Source: Tausonia pullulans
Taxonomy: Eukaryota; Basidiomycota; Tremellomycetes; Cystofilobasidiales; Mrakiaceae
NCBI GenBank assembly: GCA_951802195.1
Contig: OX637633.1
Span: forward strand, 868,001 to 932,000
Length of the DNA: 64,000 bases
Reading direction: 5' to 3'
The position numbers and the translations under genes are program-made. Under the pieces are notes generated by a model that had not been told where the DNA came from, did not search any database, and worked only from the letters and a program-made list of their open reading frames with translations. This document shows positions 55,427-64,000 of this stretch, piece after piece (position 1 is the first letter of the stretch; each line of letters starts with the position of its first letter).

Positions 55427-55542
55427 AAAGAAATAGACAGAAAGAAAGAGAAAGAGAGAGAGAGAGAGGAAGCCCGGGGGCTAGATGAAAAGAAGCTGGC
55501 AGGGAAAACTGGGACAAACATTCTTCCACTTGCGGAATCCCC
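55020..55542. other. Intergenic, GA-repeat rich
   Basis: This lies between the convergent DHHC and Rho2-like genes. It is almost entirely purine-rich (GAGA, GAAA) with the microsatellite noted separately. No gene is supported; minus-strand frames here are only Ser/Leu repeats. Confidence 0.6.
55359..55422. repeat. (GA)n microsatellite
   Basis: About 32 perfect GA units, followed by impure GAAA/GAGA runs to about 55470. Confidence 0.97.
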
Positions 55543-57958
55543 TCAGAGAACGACGCAACACCCACCCTTCTCCCCGCCACCTCCTCGACTGCCCTTCTCC
55601 TTGACGCCTCCATTGCCCCCCAAACCACCGGCCCCATTGGCTGCCCGTTCGGGCCCTGCGCTCGCGCGGCGATGGGCGCCGCCGCCGCCTGTCTGGGAAG
55701 GATCGTCTCGGACGAGCATGGATGCGCGGGCTGTTTGAAAGAGGGTTGGGTGAGCTAGAGCATGTTTAAGGAGCGGGACAGAGACACGCACTGGCAGCCT
55801 CGAAGACGTCGTCAACGCCAATGTTGAGGAGCGAGGAGCATTCATGGTAAGACCGGATCGAGAGTTGCGACTGGACGCGCAACGCCTGTGAACCCCCTGG
55901 GTGTCAGTCTCCCTCTAACCCCCCCCCCCCCTCCCCCTTCTGCTTCTCAACCATCAAACCTGAGGAAATACTCACCTCCTCCGTTTGCACAAACCTCGCC
56001 GGATCCCACCTCTCCGGGTCCGGCGCCCGATCTCTCAGGTCCGTCTTGCATCCCACGAGTAACACCGGCACACCGGGTCCACAGATGGACCGGACTTCCT
56101 CAATCCACTTGACGGTGACGTTCTCGAGCGAGTCCGGGGTGTCGACGGAGAAGGCGATGAGGATGACGTGTGCTTTGGAGTAGGACAATGGGCGAAGGCG
56201 CTAGTGAAGAGTAGGGCACGTGTTAGGAAGGGAAGGACGAAGAGGAGGAGGGGTGAGCGGGGGCGGAGGACGAACCTCATACTCCTCCTGCCCGGCCGTA
56301 TCCCAGAGGGCTAGCTGGACAGCCTTACCGTCGAGTTGGATCTCGGCGACGTAGTTTTCGAAGATGGCTGGTGAGAGGGGAGGAAGAGAAAGCGAGAAGT
56401 GGGATCATCGTCAGCATCAGGCGTTACCCGAGACATTGGGGAGGCGAACATACTGGGCTCCTATGTGTGTGTGTGTGTGTATATGTTGTAGCGATAAGAA
56501 AGGCGGGATTGGAGAGAACAGAGGACGTTCAAATTTAGCATCCGCACACCATAATAAATGAGGCCCCAGTGGCGGCGTGCATGAGGCTCGCGACCCGCGA
56601 CCTCCTCATCCGACCCGCGGCACGGTTCCTCCCCCCCTCCTTCGGCCAGTCACTGCCGGTCACTGCCAGTCCCACCATCGACGCCTCCACTCTGAGCAGG
56701 CCTGCCTGGTTGCGAACGATGCGGGACGCCAGCGTCTGGCTGTTTTCCCGGCCGGGGCGCATTTTTTCCGGAGCCGAGCCGTCGGGCGGGCCAGACGAGC
56801 GCAGCAGAGCGCGACGAGGCGCCTCCGCTCCGCCGGGCGAAAGAAAGCAACGCGAGCCAAGCGCACACACGACCCGAGGGCTCCCGGCTCGGGCGAGGCA
56901 GAAGAGACGCAAGCGAGACACGGACGCACATATTCCTTGGGAAACTCGCCGAGCGAGAAGACGCAGAGCACTGGGTTGCGGAGGTGAGCGCGACGGAGGC
57001 GCCGGTGACGGTGACGCGCGGGGCAGGGTGAAGGCGGGTGGGCAAGTGCGGGGCGGGAGGAGACCGGAGACCAAGCGGGGCGGTGCGAGGGTGACAGGAG
57101 GGAATCGAGCGAGGCCGGGCCGCAGGCAGGGGACGAGGGAGAACAGGGACCCAGTCAGCACGGCCGTCAGTGGATGCTGTTTGCTGGCCGTCTCGCGAGT
57201 CGCTCGCCCGCTCGACCCGAGACAGGCGCGAGGTCTTGTCTCGAGCCAGCCACGCGCGCGCAGGGTCGCGTCCGGGGGAGGCGGGGCGGGCGACCTGCAG
57301 GAAAGCACAAGACGCACGTGAGGTCTTGCCACAGGCGCCGTCCCCTGGAGCAGGAAGCCGCAGAAACGTCAGGACTGCGTGAATGCTGACGGGAGGGAGC
57401 GGCAGTAGGCGCACCGACGATGACTGGAGAGACGACGAGTCCAGGAGGGGGGGCACGCGCAACCGTCAGCATCCGTCGCAGTGAGCGAGGGGAGGGCGCG
57501 CCACGCACCGAGTTTCCGCCGGATCTGGAGACGATGGCCATGGGGAGGGGCATGTCAGGACGGAGTGGCAGCGCAAGGGAGAGGCGGTGAGGGTGCCGAT
57601 GGCAGGGCAAGGTGGGGGAAGGAACGTGGGACGACACAACAACGGCGAGAGGGGGAGAGGCAGGGCAAGAGACCCACGGCGTTGGCTGAGCTCGAACCAG
57701 GCGTCGCCATGGGGCAGATGGAGAGTGGGGGGAGGGAGTGGGTGAGTGGGGACGAGGGGGTGCCCGAGGGAGAGTGTGCGACTGGCTGGTGGTTGATGCC
57801 GAGTCAGGTCCGTCGAGGTGAGGTGAGGGCGAGGAGCAACGACGGCAGGCAGTCGCAAGCCGCCGGGGGCTGAGATCAGTCACCATCGACAAGCCCATGC
57901 CAACGGGTTTCTCGCTCCCTGGCATGCCGAGGCTGGCGTCGTCGTTCTGCTGCTCCAT
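55543..57958 (-). CDS. RHO2: Rho2-like small GTPase, many short exons
   Basis: This Rho GTPase probably controls cell-wall synthesis and polarity at the plasma membrane. Exon 1 (ATG 57958, [20 protein letters not shown]) ends GLSM. Then 57509-57524 gives IRRKL, 57415-57423 (9 nt) VIV, 57318-57344 GDGACGKTS (P-loop), 56930-56970 [14 protein letters not shown], and 56454-56460 (7 nt) EP plus one base. The next exons give [40 protein letters not shown] (switch II), [51 protein letters not shown] and EAATRAAL. The hypervariable tail is glycine-rich and ends CCVVL, a CAAX box with an upstream cysteine for palmitate, as in yeast Rho2. Introns of 347 and 469 nt are long for this genome. Yeast Rho2 shares [18 protein letters not shown] and GVDDVFExATR, which favours Rho2 over Rho1 or Rho3. 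Confidence 0.88.
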
Positions 57959-58212
57959 GCCATCTCCTGCATGATGCAAAGTCCCGCTCCATCTTGTCCA
58001 TCGCTTGACGACGGAGCCTCGCCTCCACCCGGCATAGGCCCGTACGCATTCGCCATCGCTCCAAGCCGTCGTTGTCCTTTTCGAGACCGACTGGCTCCCC
58101 TCGAACGCCCACCATCATCATCGCTTCCTCTCGTCTCATCAGCCGGGTCTCCCTTCTCCGGCTTCCCCCCTCCGCTCTCGTCTTCGTCCGCCGCTCCTTG
58201 TCCTTCCACACC
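57959..58212. promoter_or_regulatory. Divergent promoter, RHO2/HAL2
   Basis: 254 bp separate the two start codons. CT-rich tracts occur on the plus strand before 58213. Confidence 0.5.
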
Positions 58213-59508
58213 ATGTCGTCGTCTTCCCTCCCCGTCGACGCTCAGTACGCCATCGAGGCCGAGGTCGCGACGTCGGCCGTCCTCCGGGCGTGCCACATCA
58301 CCCAAAAGGTCCAAAAGTCGCTCAAAAAGCTCGACGAGGAGGAGAAACCCGACAAGTCGCCCGTCACTGGTGGGTTCTTGAATCGTCTGCTCCGCCGGTC
58401 TTCTGCCCCTGACATCCCCCCTCCCCCAGTCGCCGACTACGCCTCGCAGGCGCTCCTCGCCCACCTCCTCTCGCTCGCCTTCCCCAAAGACGCCCTCGTC
58501 GGTGAGGAGGACACCACCTCGCTCCGGTCCGATTCAGCCCAGGCGACGACGATGCGGGCGCGGATCGTCGAGCTCGTCAATGAGGCGCTCGCCCTCGAGG
58601 GGGCGGGCCTCGGACCGGCCCAGTCGGCGCTCTCGGAGGATGAGGTCCTCGCAGCCATTGACCGGGGCAGCTCCAACGGTGGACCTGAGGGCAGGTGGTG
58701 GACGTGCGACCCCATTGACGGCACGCTCGGTGAGTGATGATGGCGCGCTTGGTCTGCGCTTTTCGCTGACAACACCACCTCGTCCATATGCATCAGGCTT
58801 TCTCCGCGGCGAGCAGTACGCCGTCTGCCTCACGCTCGTCTCTTCCTCTTCCCCCGTTCTCGGTCTCATCGCGTGCCCGAACCTCGCCTTCCCCTCGGTC
58901 GCCTCCCCGACGACCCCCGGCGGCTCCATCTTCCTCGCCTCGGCAGGCCACGGCTCGTACCAGCGTTCGCTCGCCTCCCCTACTTCCTCCTTCGAGCGGA
59001 TCCACCTCCCGGCTGCCCCGGAGCCACCCTACGCGATCCTCGAATCGGTCGAGGCGAGCCACTCGAGCCATGCGATCAACGCCTCGATCGGCGCTTCCGT
59101 CGGGCTCGGCGAGCGGCTGAGGATGGACTCCCAGGCCAAGTACGGGGCGCTTGCGAGGGGCGATGGAGCGCTTTACTTGAGGGTGCCGACGCGGTTCAGC
59201 GGCGGGAAGGTGTACGAGGAGAAGATCTGGGACCATGCCAGCGGATGGCTGCTTGTTAGGGAGGCGGGAGGCGAGGTCACGGACTGCTGGGGAAGGCCGC
59301 TGGATTTCGGCAAGGGCAGGACGCTCAAGGAGAACGACGTGGGTATCGACCCTTTGGTCTCCTGCTGCTCCTCTGCTGACGCCCCCTCTCTGATCCTCAG
59401 GGCGTCATCGCCACCGCCAAGGGCGTCCACGGCAAGACGCTCGCTGCCGTCCGCAAGGCGATCCTCTCAGTCAACCCTGGCCTCGAGCCGCCGACTGCTT
59501 CCCTCTAG
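58213..59508 (+). CDS. MET22: 3'(2'),5'-bisphosphate nucleotidase (Hal2/Met22 type)
   Basis: The enzyme converts 3'-phosphoadenosine 5'-phosphate to AMP, preventing its build-up from sulfate assimilation. It is the lithium- and sodium-sensitive salt-tolerance target. Start MSSSSLPVDAQYAIEAEVA; the family motifs are all present: KVQKSL with SPVTVADYASQALLAHLL, the metal-binding GEE of LVGEEDTTSLR, WWTCDPIDGTLGFLRGEQYA, and IWDHASGWLLVREAGGEVTD near the C-terminus followed by CWGRPLDF. It ends NPGLEPPTASL. Length about 370 aa is typical. Three introns; each joins in frame. It is divergent from RHO2. Confidence 0.95.
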
Positions 59509-59689
59509 AATACCTGTAGCATGGCTCTCCTTGTCTGTACAATGCGATATAACGCCTTTATCGTCATCCCCTCATCTCCGCCTTGCCGCATGAACCATCC
59601 GTCCATCCTGCGATCTCGGACCGCTCCTGCCACAGGGACGACTACCTGTGATCCCGCGTCTTGCCTCGAGAGGCGTCGCTCTCCCTCCA

Positions 59690-60979
59690 ATGTCCACTCA
59701 TTCTCCGCTCTCCTCAGCATTACGATCTCTCTCATTTTCCCGCTCGTTCCGAAGATACAACAAGAAGGACTCATCAGGGAGTTCGCATCGGAGTACTCCG
59801 ACGGACTCTCGTCTAGACCTCCTTCAGCTTCCTCATTCGATTGTGTCTTCTTTCCCAGACACCTCCGACTACGGCTCCTTTTTCTCCTCTCCTCTTCTCT
59901 ATTATTCCTCCTCCTCCTCCGAGCAGTAGCGAGTCGCCGTTCACGCCCGCGGCCCCTCAACCGACTGACTCCCAACGGACCAACCAGCCTCCCTCCCCTT
60001 CCCACTGCCACCGCTGCAGCCACCGCCTTTCGCCTCACATCCACCGTGCAAACCACCACCGCCGATCTTGCCCCGGGCCTCGTCCCCATTTCGGGAATCC
60101 TTTCCTGGCCTTGTGGGGAGGGGGAAGACGAACGATGCGTTGTTGATAAGTAAGGAGGTGACGAGGCATCTTACGGAGCTGACGGCTGGGACCGGAGCGC
60201 TGAGGCGGTGAGATTAGATGCGGATGACGAGTGAGCTCTTTCTGGTCGAAGCTTGAAGCTTCGAGCGAGAGAGATGGGTGAGAAGAGCCGGCAGACCGAT
60301 AGGGAGGGCAAGCAAGACAAGCACTTCGGCCTTTGAAACTCCGACGCAGACGGGCGGTTTACATCGTAGGTGTCTGGAAAGAGAACGTCGCTTGAGACTT
60401 GCTTCCCCCTCTCGCGCGAGGGTGGTAGTCCGCGCACACATCGAGACACCCCGCTTGCGATCCGGTTGTCCAACCGGTTCCTGCAAAAGACGTCTGCGAC
60501 CGTCATTCTCCTAGCCCGACTAAACCATGCCCAGACTGAGGAGAGGGCCTCGTTGGTCACACGCTTTCGCGGACTGGACAGATCCTAGATACAACCATTA
60601 CACTGTTTCGCTGTGGCCGGCCGCTACATCATCCGCAACTCCCTTTCTCTCGAAGAATGAAACGATCTCCGTCTTGCTCCTTGCCACCTTTGGGATACTT
60701 GAAGCGGCAGTCAGACCTTGGAAATAAGTTCACTTAGACTGTTCTCTCTCACTCGAGCTCATCTCTTGCAACCGTCCGTGCCCCCTCTTGTTCTTTTCCC
60801 TGTCAAAGTGCTGACTCTCTGCCTTCAGACACTTACTTCCCTAGCGACCCAAGGCCGAGGATGAGGTTGTCGGGCAGGCGCGGAGACTGGGGGCGGCGGA
60901 TGAGTGGTGCCTGAGGAGGGAGGGGAAGGAGGCAGACGGATGGCCGGGGGATCTGTTGTTGACGATCAAGTGCAGATGA
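59690..60979 (+). other. Unresolved locus with P-loop exon (PFK-2-like?)
   Basis: Several exon-like pieces lie on the plus strand. A serine-rich opening starts at ATG 59690 (MSTHSPLSSALRSLSFSRSF). A piece ending before a gtgaga donor at about 60208 encodes ESFPGLVGRGKTNDALLISK and EVTRHLTELTAGTGALRR. The GLxxRGKT loop followed by a K-x-x-T-R-x-L helix resembles 6-phosphofructo-2-kinase (GLPARGKT, RKLTRYL). A final piece after a ccctag acceptor at 60854 encodes RPKAEDEVVGQARRLGAADE, then GDLLLTIKCR and a stop at 60977-60979. I could not join the pieces in one frame: the donor is phase 2 and the last exon reads in phase 0. It may be a gene with exons I missed or a decayed gene. Confidence 0.35.
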
Positions 60980-61405
60980 TGAAGGAGTGATGGTGTGATG
61001 CTCTCTTCTCACGCGCGCAGCCCTCGACTGTGTGGCTGCTCATTGGGACAGCGCCAGCGATGTCCCTGCCACCGCTTCTTCCGCTATCAGATCTAGGTTG
61101 TTGTGCTGATGCTCGGATGCATGAGGATGCACAGTCGCCGCGGCAGGGCACTCAGCTTCTATGACGTCAGACGCGGGCCACCGCCGCCGGACGCGCGGGG
61201 AGACCCGAAGGCGCGTGCCCCTCTTGGTGTCCCTCCCCAACTATCAACACGTCTCACGGCGCTCAGTTTCCGTCGTCGCCAGCAAGGGGCGAACAGATTC
61301 CCGCGTTGGAGTTCAATTCCTGCTCCTAGACACTCGCCTCTCCTTTCTCCATCCCCCCGAGGGGACCAGACAGCTCCCCAACCCCTTCTCTCTCGACTCG
61401 TCAAC
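60980..61405. other. Promoter and leader of dysferlin-domain gene
   Basis: An open frame without ATG precedes 61406, but its composition changes there. No other feature is seen. Confidence 0.4.
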
Positions 61406-64000
61406 ATGCTTTCCTCGGCCTCTGCGGCCTCTCATACCCCCTCCTCCTCCCCCTCCTCCTCGCTCGCCGCCTCATCCTCTCGCGCACCCCCACGCACGAC
61501 GCCCTCACCCGCAGCCTCGCCCCCATCGTCCTCGCCGACGCGCGCCATCGTCCAGCTGCCCTCGCTCGAGCCCCTCGGCGACGCAGCTCAGGCTCGAGTC
61601 GATGCCCACCTCCAGCGCCGGCACCAGAAGCGGCGGCTGCTCTTCTTCGGCAGGGGCAACAAGAAGAAATCCTCGGCTGCTCCCTCTGCTGACTCTGTCC
61701 TCCCGCTCGAAGCGGAACGTCGGCCCTCGTCCGAAGACGGGCCCCTCGATCTCGGCGGCGAGGTGAGACGGCGAGAAAGTCGACGCGCCGGCGGTGGCCC
61801 CACACCTGGTCTCAGCGACCGCACTTGCATGAATGCCGACGACGTCTCCTCCCAGTTCTCGACGCCAGCGGCACTTTCATCCTCGGCGAGCTTCCCGACA
61901 CCCAGGTCGACAGTGGCGAGCCGGGCGATGCCGTCGGCTGTCGTCGTCGGGTTCCTCGACGAGGGGAAGGTGTTCCTGATGGGTCGTCCAGGCACTACGC
62001 GCGAGGATCGCCGGCGGGCTCGTCGACATGCCGCCGGTGGCGACGCCTGGAGTGATGATGATGAGCATCTCCCGGAGGCAGAGGGTGGTGGGAGGCCCGT
62101 TGAGCTCGAAGAGTGCGAGATTGAGTCACCTAGGTTGCCCGCTGCAGAAGGAAGCGCATCATCGCATGTGAAGCGCGCCGTCCGAGGATCGATCCGCAGG
62201 GCTGGAGCGCTTTCCGGTCGGGCTTCGAGCAACCGGCGGTCGTTCGAATGGCAGGAGGAGCTCAAAAAGGCCGACAAGGCTATCGTGAGCCAGAAGCGCG
62301 CCTCGCTCAAGCGACGCAACACGGGCGGCGGGGGGAGTTCATCGCCCAGTATCGGCGGTAGTCTCGACGCGGTTCCGTCATCATCTGCTGATTCGAGATC
62401 GGTCACACCGACACCATCGACGCTCTCTGCGCTCTACGAGCAGGAGGCGGCGGAAGATTCGGGGGTGGCTGCCTCGTCTTCGTCTGCTTCGTCCGTCTCC
62501 GGTCAGCGACGGCAGCAGCAGCGCCTCATTACGGTCAACGCTCTCCGCCCATCATCCGGCTCCCAGCCGCTCGCACTCCCTCAACCCGATTGCTCTTGGA
62601 CGCCTCTCCCCGATACTCCGGACAGTGCGGACGGCCGGTCGCGACCTGCACCAGGGGAGGCCCTCGTGATGCCTTCCCACGAAGCCGCCCTCAACCTCCT
62701 CGAGGAGGCCCCGGCCGTCGCGGCGCTCGATGTCCAGAGGGCGGAGGAGCATGCCGCCTTGGCCAAGACTCTTGCTGAAAAGACGAAGGTTGAGGGGGTC
62801 GTTCCCCGGAGCGGCGGACAGAGCGAGCCTGTGCCGCGTGGGACAGTCGTCTGGGAGCGATTGTGGGAGAATCAACGAGGGTGCGTCACTCGTGTGATCC
62901 TGTGACTTCTCGACCCGTGGCTGACTTCCGTCTTGGCATGCGATCACAGCATCCTCTGGTTTGGAAGCCCTCGCTTCTCTTCCTCCTCGCTGCTCCCGAT
63001 GGATCCCTCGTCTTTCACCAGGGAGGGGGCGACACGCCGGTCCTGCAAGACGCCGTACAATCTGGGGACGTTCCAGGTGAGGACCCCGCCATCCAGTTCT
63101 CCTATCCCCAGTGCACTACTGATCGCATGCAATATCAGCTGCCCGATGCGACCTGGCACTGGGCTGGCGAATGGATGATCAACATGCGCCGCGACGGCGA
63201 GACAGACGAAAAGGGCTGTGAGTCGAAACGAGTAACGGGCAACCCACGTCTCAGCTGTTGAGTCATCTGCCTCACTCGATCATAGGGGAGTACAACTCGT
63301 ATTTTCATCCCACCGGCTGGCACGCCGTTCTGCCTTGGCACGGCTGGAAGGGCTGGGTCCGGCGTAGACAATGGTACGTTGTATCTATCTTTTTTTTTTT
63401 TTTTTTTTTTTTGCCTTGTTTAGCCCGTTGACGTGCTGCCTTCCCTCAGGATCCGACTCCGCATGCATCCTCCCCCGCCGAGGACGGCCGATCTCCCGCG
63501 AGCCCTTGCCGATGCCAACGCCGTCCCCCAGGACTCGCACAAGCCCTCGCCCTTCTCACCCCAACAACAGCGCCACCGACGCGCGGACGTCGGCCGTGGA
63601 GAGGGTGCAAGCTCACAGGGCCTCGGGGTTGACGCGGCTACTCGGGTGCTGGGCAGCAAGGCGCTTGATCGGGAGCGGTTGGACATCTGGCGTACGTGGC
63701 TCGAAAACGAGGACGACGGATGGTTACAAAAACTCATCGAGCACCACGTGAGTGGCCCTTCATCCGTCCTCTGTAACCCCATCTGATCTCCCTTTGTCCT
63801 TCACTCCCAGCTCCCGGCCCTTCAGCAGACCTTTGTTCACCCCTCAGGCCAAGACCACCTGCGCAGCCTGCTCTGCTCCTCCCGACCCAACTGGTCCCTC
63901 CACGAGCCTGAGTTTGCCCTTGACTCCCGCGGGGAGGAAGAGACTCGCCGGGTTAAGGCCAATTCGCGCGAGGCAAAAGTCTCGCTCGACGTCAAGGGCA
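61406..64000 (+). CDS. Dysferlin-domain protein, partial at window end
   Basis: Start at ATG 61406 (MLSSASAASHTPSSSPSSSL). The first exon is long (to 62880) and mostly Ser/Pro/Arg-rich disordered sequence with one compact stretch MPSAVVVGFLDEGKVFLMGR. The dysferlin N part begins GTVVWERLWENQRGILWFGS and continues PMDPSSFTREGATRR and YNLGTFQLPDATWHWAGEW. The C part includes WEYNSYFHPTGWHAVLPWHG then WKGWVRRRQWIRLRMHPP, the WxxYNxxF...GWVRRRRWxRLR signature seen in Pex30/Pex23-family peroxins, Spo73 and TECPR1. Later exons (ERLDIWRTWLENEDDGWLQK) continue past 64000. No membrane segment appears in the visible part, unlike Pex30, so it may be closer to the soluble Spo73 type. Four introns are visible, one with a T23 tract. 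Confidence 0.8.
63390..63412. repeat. T23 homopolymer in an intron
   Basis: A run of 23 T residues lies inside a 76-nt intron of the dysferlin-domain gene. Length is prone to sequencing error. Confidence 0.9.

Noticed and set aside
55038-55637. 199-aa minus-strand frame made of Ser and Leu repeats
   Set aside because: It is the translation of the GA microsatellite and flanking purine tracts.
56569-57321. 250-aa plus-strand frame
   Set aside because: It lies over the long introns and micro-exons of the minus-strand RHO2 gene; its Arg/Gly/Pro composition reflects GC content only.
60171-60560. 129-aa minus-strand frame
   Set aside because: No ATG-based start with good context and no conserved motif; it overlaps the better plus-strand exon signals of the P-loop locus.

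Overview
The window is nuclear DNA of a basidiomycete fungus. The evidence is GC-rich sequence, closely packed genes with many short GT-AG introns (mostly gtgagt or gtgcgt donors with a ctgac-like branch site), several exons of 7-9 nt, intron-containing tRNA genes, and typical fungal proteins (NADP-glutamate dehydrogenase, MICOS subunit, Gtt1-type GST, Rho2-type GTPase, Pse1-type karyopherin). A Pucciniomycotina yeast such as a Microbotryomycete fits the intron style best, but I cannot fix the genus.

Layout. 0.9-4.1 kb: two small unrecognised genes and a glutathione S-transferase. 4.4-12.4 kb: a tRNA-Leu and a tRNA-Lys that face away from each other across an array of LINE copies, including one whole LINE (4498-10399) with two ORFs. 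13.0-26.5 kb: galactokinase, a PP28/PDAP1-like protein, a Mic26/Mic27-like MICOS subunit divergent from ASF1, a plasma-membrane syntaxin and an asparaginase with ankyrin repeats. 27.0-33.2 kb: a second tRNA-Lys, a second near-complete LINE in the opposite orientation, two copies of a composite tandem-repeat element and a tRNA-Gly. 33.5-43.5 kb: PI-specific phospholipase C, a His/Gln/Gly-rich protein, and the alpha subunit of the mitochondrial processing peptidase divergent from a Kap121/Pse1-type importin. 43.9-50.4 kb: an NHP6-type HMG-box gene cut by a 200-N assembly gap, then about 5.8 kb with no gene I can support apart from one orphan exon set. 50.5-64 kb: NADP-GDH, a DHHC palmitoyltransferase, a Rho2-like GTPase divergent from a Hal2/Met22-type phosphatase, a poorly resolved P-loop locus, and a dysferlin-domain protein that runs off the end.

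The host genes are mostly housekeeping and do not form one pathway. The unusual content is the retroelement system. Every complete or 5'-truncated LINE copy that can be tied to a tRNA lies upstream of it, transcribed away from the tRNA, starting about 65-105 bp from the tRNA 5' end. The same 3' tail of about 90 bp is carried by three kinds of unit: the autonomous LINE, short units of about 215-235 bp with unrelated 5' parts, and a composite unit made of a 95-bp tandem repeat joined to the LINE tail. The last resembles the primate SVA design. A duplicated tRNA-Lys locus supplies an empty site for one insertion.
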